From Nitrospira sp. (lineage in GTDB: Bacteria; Nitrospirota; Nitrospiria; Nitrospirales; Nitrospiraceae), in contig BQWY01000001.1 of NCBI GenBank assembly GCA_036984305.1, positions 2,005,501 through 2,069,500 of the forward strand: DNA of 64,000 bases. Direction: 5' to 3'. Made by a program: the position numbers and the translations under genes. The notes under the pieces are model-generated. The model was not told the DNA's origin, searched no databases, and saw nothing but the letters and a program-made list of their open reading frames with translations. Numbering within the stretch: position 1 is the first letter of the stretch; every line of letters starts with the position of its first letter. This document shows, piece after piece, positions 13,587 to 23,375 of this stretch.

Positions 13587-13801
13587 GGATCGAAAAAAGG
13601 ACGATAATCAATGGACCGTAACATAGGCCCTGGCGGCGGTCAAACGACGCCTAACTGTCCGGCCGACTTTGACTTTTTAGCGATGGCTCCCTATTCTATT
13701 CAGCTTATCGACCGGCGGGTTGCCACACACTCTTCGCGGACAGTGGCTTTGATATCTCGGTCCCGCGTGAGAAACGCCCGCCAGAAAGGATAGGACTCGG
13801 C

Positions 13802-14464
13802 ATGAAAGAACTTCAGATCGGTGCGGCCCTGGTCGTGGCGTTCGGTTTGCTGTCGACGACGGGGTGCGTCTTTAAGGAAACCTATGAGGCGGAGAAAGCC
13901 AGGAGTCTCAATTTTCAGCGCCTGCTGGCTCAGGAAGAGAAGCGTACGGCTGAACTCGACAACGAATTGAAGCGAGTGAAGCGGGATTCCGCGGACTACG
14001 AAGCCAGAAATCGAGAATTGACCGCCCAGGTCCAGAGTGCGCGCGAGCAGATGGGGCGCGTGCAAGAAGAAGCCGATGCCTTGCGCGAGGCGGTCGCGCT
14101 CCAGCAAAAGGCGCAGGAGCAAATGAAGAAGATGCCGTCATCCAAACCGAAAGTGTCGCAAGCGCCGACGATGCCGAGCTTTAACACGCGCCCGGGAGAG
14201 GGCTTGTCGTTTCAAGACACCATGGCTGATTCGAAACCCGAGGTACTCGTGGACGCCGCTTCGCTGGGTCAATCTCAGCTCAAGGCGGATGCCGATGCGA
14301 TGAGCGGCGGGAAAAAGGCCATCCGGCACGAGGTGAAGCCGGGAGAAACGGTCTATCGTTTGAGCCGTCGATACGGGACGACCGTTGAAAAAATTCGCGA
14401 ATGGAACAATCGAAAGGATGATCTGATAGAGGTGGGCGAGAAGATCATCGTCGGATTCGAATAA
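13802..14464 (+). CDS. LysM-domain lipoprotein with coiled coil
   Basis: The 220-aa protein starts with a lipoprotein signal ending in LLSTTGC (Cys22). Residues about 28-105 are highly charged and helical with heptad-like spacing (RLLAQEEKRTAELDNELKRV), so a coiled coil is likely. A Pro/Ser-rich linker precedes a C-terminal LysM domain at about 174-219 (HEVKPGETVYRLSRRYGTTV), which binds peptidoglycan. It should tether the outer or inner membrane to the wall. The trpE start is 10 nt downstream, so the two may share a transcript despite unrelated roles. Confidence 0.88.
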   Translation: MKELQIGAALVVAFGLLSTTGCVFKETYEAEKARSLNFQRLLAQEEKRTAELDNELKRVKRDSADYEARNRELTAQVQSAREQMGRVQEEADALREAVALQQKAQEQMKKMPSSKPKVSQAPTMPSFNTRPGEGLSFQDTMADSKPEVLVDAASLGQSQLKADADAMSGGKKAIRHEVKPGETVYRLSRRYGTTVEKIREWNNRKDDLIEVGEKIIVGFE

Positions 14465-14474
14465 TGGGTCGACC

Positions 14475-15971
14475 ATGACCAACCGTCGCTACTCACTCTC
14501 GATCGACGAATTTCGTGCGTTGGCCGGAGAGGGTAACCTGATCCCGTTGTACCGCGAAATACTGGCGGACTACGAAACGCCCGTGTCGGCGTTTGCAAAG
14601 ATCGACCACGGACCGGCCGCGTTTCTCCTGGAAAGTGTCGAGGGGCGAGAGAATTGGGCGCGGTATTCGTTTCTTGGGAGCGGATCGCCCCTGACGATTC
14701 GCGAAGACCGTGGCGACATCGTGGTGGCGGAAGGGAAGCGCCGGCGGCGGGTGCCGGGAAAGAACGATCCCTTGGGCGTGCTTCGCGAGATCATGGAACG
14801 CTATCGGCCGGTCGCCGTCCCGGGACTGCCACGTTTCGTCGGCGGCGCCGTTGGATACGCCGGGTACGACGTCGTCCGTGCATTCGAAGAGATTGGCTAC
14901 CGTCGCAAGGAGGGACTCGACGTACCCGAATTTGCCTTCTTGATAACCGACACCATTGTCATCTTCGATCGGGTCACCCAAACGATCAAAGTCGTTGCCT
15001 GTGCCAGGGTGTCATCGGATCGGCCGAGGTCGATCACACGTGCCTATAAAGAGGCCACGGGCCGGATCGAGCGCATCATTGCGCGCCTCCGGCGCCCGCT
15101 CAAGCGCGCGCGTCCGAAGAGCCGACGCACTCCGGGCTCGTTTACCTCGAATATGAGCAAGGCCGACTTCGAAAAGATGGTCGTCCGGACGAAGGAATAC
15201 ATTCGTGCCGGCGATATCGTCCAGGCCGTCGTCTCCCAGCGGTGGGAGACCAATATGCAGGCCGAGCCGTTCGAGCTGTACCGAGCTCTCCGTGTCATCA
15301 ATCCGTCCCCCTATCTCTACTATCTGAGAATCGGAGGCGTGGAGTTGGTCGGCTCGTCTCCGGAAATCCTCGTCCGCTGTGAGGACGGGCAGATCGCCGT
15401 GCGACCGATTGCAGGCACCCGACCGCGGGGTAAAACGCCCGACGAAGACCGAGTGCTGGCACAGGAACTGCTGGCCGACGAAAAGGAGCGCGCCGAGCAT
15501 GTCATGCTGGTCGATCTGGGGCGAAACGACGTCGGACGTGTCGCGCGCGTGGGGTCGGTGCGGGTCGATTCCCTGATGCAGATCGAACGCTACTCGCATG
15601 TCATGCACATCGTCTCTCACGTTCGGGGGGAGTTGGCCCAAGGACGGGATGCGTACGACGTGTTTCATGCATGTTTTCCCGCCGGCACCGTCTCGGGTGC
15701 GCCCAAGATCCGGGCCATGCAGATCATTGAGGAGCTCGAACCTACCCGGAGAGGTCCGTACGCGGGGGCCGTCGGGTACTTCAGTTTCAGCGGCAACATG
15801 GACGTCTGCATCAATATCCGCACGGTCGTCATCAAGGGGCGACGGGCCTACATCCAGGCGGGTGCCGGCATCGTGGCCGACTCGAATCCCGACCACGAGT
15901 ACAGGGAAACGTGCAACAAGGCTCGCGCGATGATGAAGGCGATCGAGATGGCCGAGCGCGGGTTGGAGTAA
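14475..15971 (+). CDS. trpE: Anthranilate synthase component I
   Basis: The 498-aa enzyme makes anthranilate from chorismate with ammonia supplied by TrpG. The N-terminal half has the tryptophan feedback-site motif AFLLESVEG. The C-terminal chorismate-binding half has [30 protein letters not shown], the [12 protein letters not shown] stretch with the catalytic-region His, and [14 protein letters not shown]. Length and motifs are typical, so feedback inhibition by Trp is expected. It is separated from trpG by 1.36 kb. Confidence 0.97.
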   Translation: MTNRRYSLSIDEFRALAGEGNLIPLYREILADYETPVSAFAKIDHGPAAFLLESVEGRENWARYSFLGSGSPLTIREDRGDIVVAEGKRRRRVPGKNDPLGVLREIMERYRPVAVPGLPRFVGGAVGYAGYDVVRAFEEIGYRRKEGLDVPEFAFLITDTIVIFDRVTQTIKVVACARVSSDRPRSITRAYKEATGRIERIIARLRRPLKRARPKSRRTPGSFTSNMSKADFEKMVVRTKEYIRAGDIVQAVVSQRWETNMQAEPFELYRALRVINPSPYLYYLRIGGVELVGSSPEILVRCEDGQIAVRPIAGTRPRGKTPDEDRVLAQELLADEKERAEHVMLVDLGRNDVGRVARVGSVRVDSLMQIERYSHVMHIVSHVRGELAQGRDAYDVFHACFPAGTVSGAPKIRAMQIIEELEPTRRGPYAGAVGYFSFSGNMDVCINIRTVVIKGRRAYIQAGAGIVADSNPDHEYRETCNKARAMMKAIEMAERGLE

Positions 15972-16480
15972 GGACAAGTCCGTCGGTACCGTATCGTTCC
16001 TATCCTCCAGAGTATTCTCGCACGAAATTCCAGTGCGTGTGCACTAGAGCCGATCTCACAATTGCTACATCAACAGTGATGGGATAGTGTTCGTGAAACT
16101 CGTCGGCTGGCGAGTGGTGAGCCGCGCCAGCCTCGCCCTGAGCGTTGATGTTGGGCACGCCAGCTGACGTGCTCGGATTGGCTGATCGCCTCCAGGAGCA
16201 GATCGGATCGGCGACCCGCAGCGGGTCTGGCCTGCAGGCCCCAGCCTCCGCCATGGCGAAAGCTGGCGGACTCATCCCCTCCTGCCTAGAGGAGGGGAGA
16301 GTGGGGCGGGGACACACCGAAAACTTGTCCCCGCTCGGAGTTTTCCGCCACGGTGTCAGGCTCTCAACACAATGTTGAGATAGGTTCTCGAAAGTGATGG
16401 AACGTTTGAGCATCCTGTGCATGCGATCTTCACGAGTAGGCGAAGCACCGTTCCCCGGCATAGTTTTGACTGATCAATAA
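15972..16480. repeat. Gene-free repeat-like stretch between trpE and arsR
   Basis: There is no credible ORF. The stretch holds several inverted repeats: CCCCTCCT...AGGAGGGG near 16278-16299, GGGGACA...TGTCCCC near 16307-16331, and a 17-bp palindrome CTCAACA-CAA-TGTTGAG near 16358-16374 preceded by GGTGTCAGG. From memory, such strings resemble the flanks of REP-associated (Y1) transposase elements, so this may be the remnant of a mobile repeat that split the trp cluster. This is inference. Confidence 0.45.
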
Positions 16481-16498
16481 TCATTTATGTAGAAATGA
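16481..16498. promoter_or_regulatory. Inverted repeat, possible ArsR operator
   Basis: TCATTT-ATGTAG-AAATGA is a perfect 6-6-6 inverted repeat ending three bases before the ATG of the ArsR-family gene. A TTGACT -35-like hexamer lies at 16466-16471. The position fits autorepression. There is almost no room for a ribosome site, so the transcript may be nearly leaderless. Confidence 0.5.
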
Positions 16499-16501
16499 AC
16501 C

Positions 16502-16822
16502 ATGCAGAAATCCGATGCATCGCGCGAGAGGCTTGCTCAGATTTTTCATGCACTGTCTGACGAGACGCGTTTGGAGGTTCTGGAACGCCTTCAGGACGGT
16601 GAGCAGTGCGTCTGCGAGCTCATGGAGACGATGAAAGCGGCGCAGTCACGACTGTCCTTCCACTTGACGGTGTTGAAGGATGCGGGCCTTCTGGTTGATC
16701 GACGGGAGGGGCGATGGATGTATTACTCGCTCGATACAGCAGTGTTTGATGAGGTAGACGAGCTCATCACGCACCTGAGGCGCGGCGTGAGGAACGTCCG
16801 TTCGACAACTCGGTGCTGGTGA
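16502..16822 (+). CDS. ArsR/SmtB-family transcriptional repressor
   Basis: The 106-aa winged-helix protein shows HALSDETRLEVLERL, then EQCVCELMETMKAAQSRLSFHLTVLKDAGLLVDRREGRWMYYSL, the standard ArsR fold. The C-V-C pair at the start of the recognition region matches the ELCVCDL motif that binds As(III) or Sb(III) in classical ArsR. A further Cys sits near the C-terminus. No arsenic gene is adjacent; the gene lies between trpE and trpG. Confidence 0.88.
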   Translation: MQKSDASRERLAQIFHALSDETRLEVLERLQDGEQCVCELMETMKAAQSRLSFHLTVLKDAGLLVDRREGRWMYYSLDTAVFDEVDELITHLRRGVRNVRSTTRCW

Positions 16823-17330
16823 TTGTTTTTGCCCACTCATTTCAGATTACGTTGTTCGGTTGTCGCACTGTCATGATGCACGCACCGATCGTTCCGTCCG
16901 ACCGCTGATCCCCAACGCCACCTGGCACCAACTGCCGCATTGTGCGTACCACCGGTGAGACCGACTATGGATGCTGTGATTTCGGTCCCACTGAACGTAC
17001 AAACCAAACGCCTCAGTCCATTCGAACGGCACCTGCTGTGTGGGTCACGGTGTGCATCCTCCTCGACATCCTTGTCGGTCACACTTTTCCTGGACTCATC
17101 ACTACATTACATTGTGAAGCACCGAGCTTGACGCGGGCAGCCACATCGATCCGATGGCGGTGTCGATCTGGCTGATGATCACGCGGCCTTCCGACGTCGC
17201 CAGCGTGCCGTGCCTGAGCACTGGAGCGGGCCCGACAATTCTGCTATCGTGTCGGTCCGTGAAAAGCACCCGAGGGCCGTTCAAGCAACTCGCCTCGTAA
17301 TTCGGGCGACCGCGAAACAAGAGTGTCACG
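16823..17330. other. Intergenic, 508 bp, no gene seen
   Basis: Only short overlapping ORFs with no family likeness occur here. No Trp-rich leader peptide, T-box or clear terminator was found, so the origin of trpG transcription is unclear. Confidence 0.55.
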
Positions 17331-17894
17331 ATGCTGCTGATGATCGATAACTACGATTCCTTCACTTACAATCTCGTGCAATATTTTGGCGAGTTGGGCG
17401 AAGATGTGCGCGTCTATCGAAACGACAGAATTTCGGTTGATGAGATTGAATCGCTGCGCCCCGATCGAATCGTGGTCTCACCCGGTCCCTGTACGCCAAG
17501 CGAAGCCGGGGTATCGGTTGATACGATCATGCAGTTCGCGGGAAAGATTCCGCTGCTGGGCGTATGCCTCGGCCACCAGTCGTTGGCGGCTGCATTCGGG
17601 GGGGAGGTCGTTCGGGCACCTCGGTTGATGCACGGGAAGACGTCCATGATACGACATGATGGCAAGACGCTCTACAGAGGCTTGCCGAATCCGTTCGAAG
17701 CGACGAGGTATCATTCTTTGATCGTCAACCGAGATACGCTCCCCTCCTGTTTCGAGGTGACGGCAGAAACGGCAGAGGGGGAAATCATGGGGATACGGCA
17801 CAAGACGTTGGGCGTCGAAGGCGTACAGTTTCACCCCGAGTCGATCCTGACCATGGCCGGCAAGGACCTCTTGCGAAACTTCCTGACGCTCTAA
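17331..17894 (+). CDS. trpG: Anthranilate synthase component II (glutamine amidotransferase)
   Basis: The 187-aa class I amidotransferase has [19 protein letters not shown] at the start, the nucleophile Cys in [17 protein letters not shown], and the His-Glu of the triad in [13 protein letters not shown]. It hydrolyses glutamine to feed ammonia to TrpE. It may also serve folate synthesis as PabA, since no separate copy is visible here. trpD begins 93 nt downstream. Confidence 0.95.
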   Translation: MLLMIDNYDSFTYNLVQYFGELGEDVRVYRNDRISVDEIESLRPDRIVVSPGPCTPSEAGVSVDTIMQFAGKIPLLGVCLGHQSLAAAFGGEVVRAPRLMHGKTSMIRHDGKTLYRGLPNPFEATRYHSLIVNRDTLPSCFEVTAETAEGEIMGIRHKTLGVEGVQFHPESILTMAGKDLLRNFLTL

Positions 17895-17987
17895 CCTCCT
17901 CCTCGGACCTCGCGAGCGGTTTCGATCGATGTCATCGAGTGAACCAGGTCGTGAGGGGCAGCAAAGGACGAGATTGCGGGTAATCGG

Positions 17988-19007
17988 ATGATCAAGGATG
18001 CGATCGCCAGGCTGGCTGAGGGGGCTCCGCTGTCCGAGAAGGAGGCGGAAGGGTGCATGCTGCAAATCATGGGCGGGGAGGCGACCGCAGCGCAGATCGC
18101 GGCCTTCCTCATGGGCCTTCGGGTCAAAGGTGAAACGATGGAGGAAATCGCCGGGGCTGTGCGAGCCATGCGCTCGAAGGGCTTGCGCATTCGCGTTGGT
18201 GCCGGCAACGTCGTGGACACCTGCGGGACCGGAGGGGATGGGGCCCATACCTTCAATATCTCGACCACGAGCGCGTTCGTTGTAGCTGGAGCCGGATTGA
18301 CCGTCGCCAAACACGGGAATCGGTCCGTCTCCTCAAAGTCCGGTAGTGCCGACGTGCTGACGGCATTGGGCGTGAAAATCGACCTGCCTGCGGAGTGCGT
18401 GGCCGACTGTATCGACGAGGTCGGTGTGGGGTTTCTGTTCGCACCGCTGTATCACAGCGCGATGAAATACTGCGCGGGGCCCCGACAGGAAATGGGCATC
18501 CGGACCCTTTTCAATATCCTTGGCCCGATGTCGAATCCGGCGGGCGCCGGCCTGCAGATCATGGGCGTGTTCGAGGAACGTCTAACCGAATTGCTGGCAC
18601 GTGTGCTGGTCCATCTCGGAACGCAACACTGTTTTGTCGTGCACGGCATGGACGGCTTGGATGAGATTACGCTTACCACCAAGACCAAAGTCGCTGAGGG
18701 AAAATCCGGCGTCGTTTCATCCTATGCCGTGGGCCCGGAGGACTTTGGTGTCGAACGGACGTCGATCAAGGACTTGCTCGGGGGGTCGGCCCAGGACAAT
18801 GCCCGGATTACACGCGAAATTCTGCAAGGGCGCAAGGGGCCAAAGCGCGACATAGTGTGTATGAATGCCGCCCCGGCGCTCGTCGCCGGCGGATTGGCTA
18901 AAACGTTGCGCGACGGTTTTCGGCTTGCCGGAGACGCCATCGACAGTGGGAAGGCAATGGACAAACTCGACCGCCTGATCGCATTTACCACCAAGGCATC
19001 GTCGTGA
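17988..19007 (+). CDS. trpD: Anthranilate phosphoribosyltransferase
   Basis: The 339-aa enzyme joins anthranilate to PRPP. Diagnostic motifs are DTCGTGGDGAHTFNISTTSAFV (PRPP and Mg binding), KHGNRSVSSKSGSADVLTALG, and the magnesium-site D-E in GMDGLDEITL. The start is ATG at 17988. Its TGA overlaps the trpC GTG start by 4 nt, showing translational coupling. Confidence 0.96.
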   Translation: MIKDAIARLAEGAPLSEKEAEGCMLQIMGGEATAAQIAAFLMGLRVKGETMEEIAGAVRAMRSKGLRIRVGAGNVVDTCGTGGDGAHTFNISTTSAFVVAGAGLTVAKHGNRSVSSKSGSADVLTALGVKIDLPAECVADCIDEVGVGFLFAPLYHSAMKYCAGPRQEMGIRTLFNILGPMSNPAGAGLQIMGVFEERLTELLARVLVHLGTQHCFVVHGMDGLDEITLTTKTKVAEGKSGVVSSYAVGPEDFGVERTSIKDLLGGSAQDNARITREILQGRKGPKRDIVCMNAAPALVAGGLAKTLRDGFRLAGDAIDSGKAMDKLDRLIAFTTKASS

Positions 19008-19825
19008 TTCTCGATCGCATTCTCGAGCACAAACGCGCCGAACTGCGGCACAAGCAGAGCCGAGGGTATCTCAAGGACCTCAAGGCCAAGATCCGGGATG
19101 TGGGAAGTCCCCTCGGATTTGCCGATACGTTGGACGCCACGCGCACCGTCGAGGCTCCGGCACTGATCGCGGAGATTAAAAAGGCGTCCCCGAGCTTGGG
19201 CTTGCTCCGTCCCGAGTTCGAAGAACAGTTCGACCCCGTGGCGATCGCCCAGACGTACAGCGAACACGGTGCATCGGCCCTGTCCGTGCTCACGGATGAG
19301 GAGTTTTTTAAGGGCAGCCTCGAATATCTTCAACAGGTAAAGAGCAAGATCAGCCTCCCGGCGCTCAATAAGGAATTCATGGTCGGGGAGATCCAGTTCT
19401 ATGAGGCCCGCGCGAACGGGGCCGATGCGGTCCTGTTGATCGTCGCGGGCTTGGAACGGCGGCAACTGGTCGATTTTTATGCCCTGGCCCGTGAGTTGGG
19501 TCTCGACGTGTTGGTCGAGACGCACCACGAACGCGAGCTGGATACCGTGCTTGAATGGCTACCTGAGGCTCGTCTGCTCGGCATCAATAATCGGGACCTC
19601 AAGACGTTTTCAACGGATCTCGGCGTCACCTTCCGCTTGGCGAAACGGATCCCGGCAGGGAAGTTGATCGTCAGTGAAAGCGGGATTCACACACGCGCGC
19701 ACGTGGAACAACTGGTTGAGGCGGGCATCCACGCCATGCTGATTGGCGAGTCGCTCATCAGGGCGCAGGATCGCGCCGCCACGATGAGCGAGTTGTTGGG
19801 ACGCAGGCCTGTACGTGGAGCGTGA
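19004..19825 (+). CDS. trpC: Indole-3-glycerol phosphate synthase
   Basis: The 273-aa TIM barrel has the catalytic Lys in LIAEIKKASPSLGLLRP, a second in LPALNKEFMV, and E-x-N-N-R-D-L-like LLGINNRDLKTFSTDL plus VSESGIHTRAHV near the C-terminus. It closes the indole ring in the pathway. The GTG start overlaps the trpD stop by 4 nt. Confidence 0.96.
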   Translation: MILDRILEHKRAELRHKQSRGYLKDLKAKIRDVGSPLGFADTLDATRTVEAPALIAEIKKASPSLGLLRPEFEEQFDPVAIAQTYSEHGASALSVLTDEEFFKGSLEYLQQVKSKISLPALNKEFMVGEIQFYEARANGADAVLLIVAGLERRQLVDFYALARELGLDVLVETHHERELDTVLEWLPEARLLGINNRDLKTFSTDLGVTFRLAKRIPAGKLIVSESGIHTRAHVEQLVEAGIHAMLIGESLIRAQDRAATMSELLGRRPVRGA

Positions 19826-19853
19826 TCCACGTCGTGGCGTTGTGGGGAATGGA

Positions 19854-20483
19854 ATGGTTAGCATCAAGATTTGCGGCATGACGAACGAGGCGGATGCGAA
19901 AGCCGCTGTGGAGGCCGGGGCCGATGCCGTGGGCTTCGTTATGTATCGCAAAAGTCCGCGCTTCGTCGAGCTAAAAGTCGTGAAGGCCATCGTCGCTATA
20001 CTCCCGCCGTTCGTTGTACCGGTCGGAGTGTTCGTCAACGAAGAGGCCAAGGTCGTTCGCGATACCATGGACGAATGCGGGCTCATGGTCGCTCAATTGC
20101 ACGGCAATGAAAGCGCCGTCTATTGCGAGCGGCTCGGCCGTCCCATGCTCAAGGCTCTTCGGGTAAAGGACTCGCTTTCGTTGCTTGCCTTGGCCGAATA
20201 TCAAGGTCGGGCGGGGGTCCGGGGGTTCGTGCTGGATGCCTATACCGAAGACGCGTATGGGGGAACCGGAAAGGTCGCAGACTGGACTCTCGCCGCGCAG
20301 ATCGCCAAGGCAGCACGGATTCTGCTCGCCGGCGGTCTCACGCCTGATAATGTAGCGGATGCAATCAGAGCCGTCCAACCTTATGGCGTGGACGTCAGTA
20401 GCGGGGTCGAGACCAGCCCTGGTCGCAAGGACCACGACAAAGTCCGTGCGTTCGTCCAGGCTGCGCGCCTTGTTTCTCACTAA
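19854..20483 (+). CDS. trpF: Phosphoribosylanthranilate isomerase
   Basis: Reading from ATG 19854 gives 209 aa, the usual TrpF length, beginning [14 protein letters not shown] with the catalytic Cys. A GGGGA ribosome site lies just upstream, so this start is preferred over the in-frame GTG at 19815 that overlaps trpC. Other motifs are [18 protein letters not shown], and the catalytic Asp and phosphate site [16 protein letters not shown] with [19 protein letters not shown]. Confidence 0.94.
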   Translation: MVSIKICGMTNEADAKAAVEAGADAVGFVMYRKSPRFVELKVVKAIVAILPPFVVPVGVFVNEEAKVVRDTMDECGLMVAQLHGNESAVYCERLGRPMLKALRVKDSLSLLALAEYQGRAGVRGFVLDAYTEDAYGGTGKVADWTLAAQIAKAARILLAGGLTPDNVADAIRAVQPYGVDVSSGVETSPGRKDHDKVRAFVQAARLVSH

Positions 20484-20505
20484 GCCACTCACTATACTGA
20501 ACAGG

Positions 20506-21699
20506 ATGACACAACTTCCGGACGAGAAAGGCCGGTTTGGACCGTACGGTGGGCGCTACGTTCCAGAGACACTTATGCCTGCCTTGCTCGAGCTTGGCCA
20601 TGAATATGAAAAAGCAAAGAAAGACAAGTCCTTTCAACGTCAATTTCAACTATACCTACAGGAATATGTCGGCCGTCCCACGTCCCTCTATTTTGCGTCA
20701 CGCCTGACGAAGAAACTCGGTGGCGCGAAGATCTATCTCAAGCGGGAGGACCTCTGTCATACCGGTGCGCACAAGATCAATAACGCGATCGGGCAGGCGC
20801 TTCTTGCCAAGCGAATGAAAAAGCCGCGGGTTATCGCGGAGACCGGCGCAGGACAACATGGGGTGGCTACCGCGACGGTTGCGGCCATGTTCGGGCTCCA
20901 ATGTGAGATCTACATGGGGACGGAAGACATGCAGCGCCAGGCGCTCAATGTTTTTCGGATGCGCCTCCTTGGGTCCAAAGTCACCGGAGTGGATGCCGGC
21001 AGCCGGACGCTCAAGGACGCCATCAGCGAGGCCATGCGCGACTGGACGACGAACGTACGGACGACGCACTACATTCTCGGCTCCGTACTAGGGGCACATC
21101 CGTATCCCATGATGATTCGAGATTTTCAGGCCATCATCGGCCAAGAGGCTCGGCGCCAAATCCGTGCCGCCGAAGGCCGACTACCCGATCATCTGGTGGC
21201 CTGTGTCGGAGGTGGTAGCAATTCCATCGGCCTGTTTTATGCGTTTCTCAAGGATGCAAAGGTCAAGATGACGGGTGTCGAAGCGGGCGGTTTGGGGATA
21301 CCCAGCGGAAAGCATGCTGCGCGTTTCTCAGGAGGCCGACCAGGCGTCTTACAGGGCACCATGACCTATCTGCTGCAGGACGAGAATGGACAAATCAACC
21401 TGACCCATTCGGTGTCGGCCGGATTGGACTATGCCGCCGTGGGCCCCGAGCACGCACTCTATCACGACCGTGGCCGGATCCGATATACCTCCGCCACGGA
21501 CGACGAGGCCCTCGCTGCATTCGACCTGCTGGCGCGCGAAGAAGGTATCATCCCGGCACTCGAAAGTGCCCATGCCATCGCCGAAGTGGTGAAGCTCGCG
21601 CCGACAATGAAGAAGAGTCACATCATCCTTGTGAACTTGTCCGGTCGTGGAGACAAGGACGTGCAGCACGTGGCGCGCCTACGTGGAGTGACACTCTAA
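20506..21699 (+). CDS. trpB: Tryptophan synthase beta chain
   Basis: The 397-aa PLP enzyme joins indole and serine. The PLP lysine is in [21 protein letters not shown], with the phosphate-binding [14 protein letters not shown] and [20 protein letters not shown] 20506 ([16 protein letters not shown]) is preferred over the longer frame starting at 20359, which would overlap trpF for 125 nt and adds 49 residues foreign to the family. Its TAA overlaps the trpA ATG by one base. Confidence 0.97.
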   Translation: MTQLPDEKGRFGPYGGRYVPETLMPALLELGHEYEKAKKDKSFQRQFQLYLQEYVGRPTSLYFASRLTKKLGGAKIYLKREDLCHTGAHKINNAIGQALLAKRMKKPRVIAETGAGQHGVATATVAAMFGLQCEIYMGTEDMQRQALNVFRMRLLGSKVTGVDAGSRTLKDAISEAMRDWTTNVRTTHYILGSVLGAHPYPMMIRDFQAIIGQEARRQIRAAEGRLPDHLVACVGGGSNSIGLFYAFLKDAKVKMTGVEAGGLGIPSGKHAARFSGGRPGVLQGTMTYLLQDENGQINLTHSVSAGLDYAAVGPEHALYHDRGRIRYTSATDDEALAAFDLLAREEGIIPALESAHAIAEVVKLAPTMKKSHIILVNLSGRGDKDVQHVARLRGVTL

Positions 21700-22526
21700 T
21701 GAGCCGGTTGGCCTCGACCTTCAGCGCCTTGGCCGCCAAAGGCGAAAAAGCGTTGATCACCTACATTATGGCTGGCGATCCGTGCTTGGCCGATACGGAA
21801 CGTCTCGTGCTGAGTTTGGACCAGGCCGGCGCGGACATCATCGAATTGGGCGTGCCGTTTTCCGACCCCATCGCGGATGGCCCTGTCATTCAACAGGCCG
21901 CCGATCGAGCCCTCAAGAGCGGGACGTCCATGCTGAAGATTCTCGCGATGGTGGCGAGCCTTCGCGCACGAACCCAGATTCCCCTGGTCCTCATGGCCTA
22001 CTACAACACCATCCATGCGGTGGGAGAAGCGGCGTTCTGCCAACAAGCTGCAGCGGCTGGGATCGATGGGGTCATCGTACCTGACATGCCTGTCGAGGAA
22101 GCCGGGCCGCTCAAGTCTGCGGCCACGCCGGCAGGGCTGGATGTGATTTTCCTGCTTGCTCCGACCAGCACGGCTGCCCGGCGGACGATGGTGGCGAGGG
22201 AGTCACATGGCTTCGTGTACTACGTCTCACTGACCGGCATCACCGGAGCCAAACTTGGTGACCTGGGCGACGTGGAAACCAACGTGGCGCGCATCAAGCG
22301 CGTCGGCAGGGTACCAGTCTCGGTCGGCTTCGGTGTGGCTACGCCGGAAGACGCCAAGCGGATTGCGCGCATGGCCGATGGAGTGATCGTCGGAAGCGCC
22401 CTTGTGAAGCGCGTCGCCGAACTGCCACAGGATCCCGGTGCGCTGGATCGGATCTTGGATTTCGTTCGCTCGCTCAAATCCGCCCTGGTTCCTGCCGCGT
22501 CCCAGCACGAACCTGCCCTCCTATAG
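21699..22526 (+). CDS. trpA: Tryptophan synthase alpha chain
   Basis: The 275-aa TIM barrel cleaves indole-3-glycerol phosphate and channels indole to TrpB. The catalytic Glu is in IIELGVPFSDPIADGPVIQQA and the Asp in GVIVPDMPVEEAGPL. GFVYYVSLTGITGAK and VGFGVATPEDAKRIA complete the phosphate site. It is the last trp gene and converges on lolD. Confidence 0.96.
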   Translation: MSRLASTFSALAAKGEKALITYIMAGDPCLADTERLVLSLDQAGADIIELGVPFSDPIADGPVIQQAADRALKSGTSMLKILAMVASLRARTQIPLVLMAYYNTIHAVGEAAFCQQAAAAGIDGVIVPDMPVEEAGPLKSAATPAGLDVIFLLAPTSTAARRTMVARESHGFVYYVSLTGITGAKLGDLGDVETNVARIKRVGRVPVSVGFGVATPEDAKRIARMADGVIVGSALVKRVAELPQDPGALDRILDFVRSLKSALVPAASQHEPALL

Positions 22527-22682
22527 GACTTCGCGTTAGAACCGCAGCGACGGCGAGCCGAAAACCCAGCGTTGGTTGTGGAGTGGATAGCCTCGCGTAC
22601 GTCGCTTGCGAGTGTCGCGCTGCCCGATCCAAGTCTCCCGGTGAAACAAGGCGAAGCAGGAGTGCGGCGTCTGCGCAACTGC

Positions 22683-23345
22683 CTACACGATTTGGCCGTC
22701 TTCCATCTGGAGAATGCGGTCGGCCTGTGCGGAGAGCTTGGGATTGTGTGTGACGATGATAAAAGTGGTGCCGCGGCTGCGATTGAGTTGCCGCATTAGA
22801 TTGAACACCTCATCGCCGGTGTGCGTGTCGAGGTTCCCGGTTGGTTCGTCGGCCAGCACAAGCTCAGGCCGTTGCATGAGCGCGCGGGCCACGGCAACCC
22901 GCTGCTGCTCACCGCCGGACAACTCGCCCGGCTTATGGTGCAGGCGTTCCGCGAGGCCCACTTCTTTCAGTAGCGCGGTAGCCTCGACTTCGATCTGATC
23001 CGCAGGGCGGCCTTGAATAATGGCTGGGAGGCACGCATTCTCGTAAGCGGTGAATTCGGGAAGCAGGTGGTGAAATTGGAATACGAAGCCGATTTTGCGA
23101 TTCCGGAATTCAGCCTGCTCTTGTTCGGCCATCCGAAACACGTCGCGGCCATCGAAGGTGACGGTTCCTCGGGTTGGCTTTTCCAGCGTCCCCAGGATGT
23201 GCATGAGCGTGCTTTTCCCGGCACCGGACGCCCCCACGATAGCGATGAACTCACCGCGGCCGATTTCGAGATTCAGCCCGCGTAGGACAACAAGGTCCCG
23301 CCCGTTCATCGGAAAGGACTTGGTGAGATCGACGACTTTAATCAC
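22683..23345 (-). CDS. lolD: Lipoprotein-releasing ABC transporter ATP-binding protein
   Basis: The 220-aa ATPase has Walker A GASGAGKST (37-45), Q-loop FVFQFHHLLPEFTAYEN, signature LSGGEQQRVAVARAL, Walker B LVLADEPTGNLD and a switch His in VTHNPKL. The FQFHHLLPEFTA stretch is typical of LolD rather than generic MacB-type ATPases. It powers release of outer-membrane lipoproteins from the inner membrane. GTG start; it lies 30 nt after lolC. Confidence 0.92.
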   Translation of the reverse strand: MIKVVDLTKSFPMNGRDLVVLRGLNLEIGRGEFIAIVGASGAGKSTLMHILGTLEKPTRGTVTFDGRDVFRMAEQEQAEFRNRKIGFVFQFHHLLPEFTAYENACLPAIIQGRPADQIEVEATALLKEVGLAERLHHKPGELSGGEQQRVAVARALMQRPELVLADEPTGNLDTHTGDEVFNLMRQLNRSRGTTFIIVTHNPKLSAQADRILQMEDGQIV

Positions 23346-23375
23346 GCGACTCCTCGCTGCCTCGTTCGGACGCCA

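Noticed and set aside
15012-15977. 321-aa minus-strand ORF under trpE
   Set aside because: The plus strand codes a complete TrpE; the antisense frame shows no motif.
16000-16461. 153-aa minus-strand ORF
   Set aside because: It lies in the repeat-like stretch, has no domain, and mixed composition unlike a gene.
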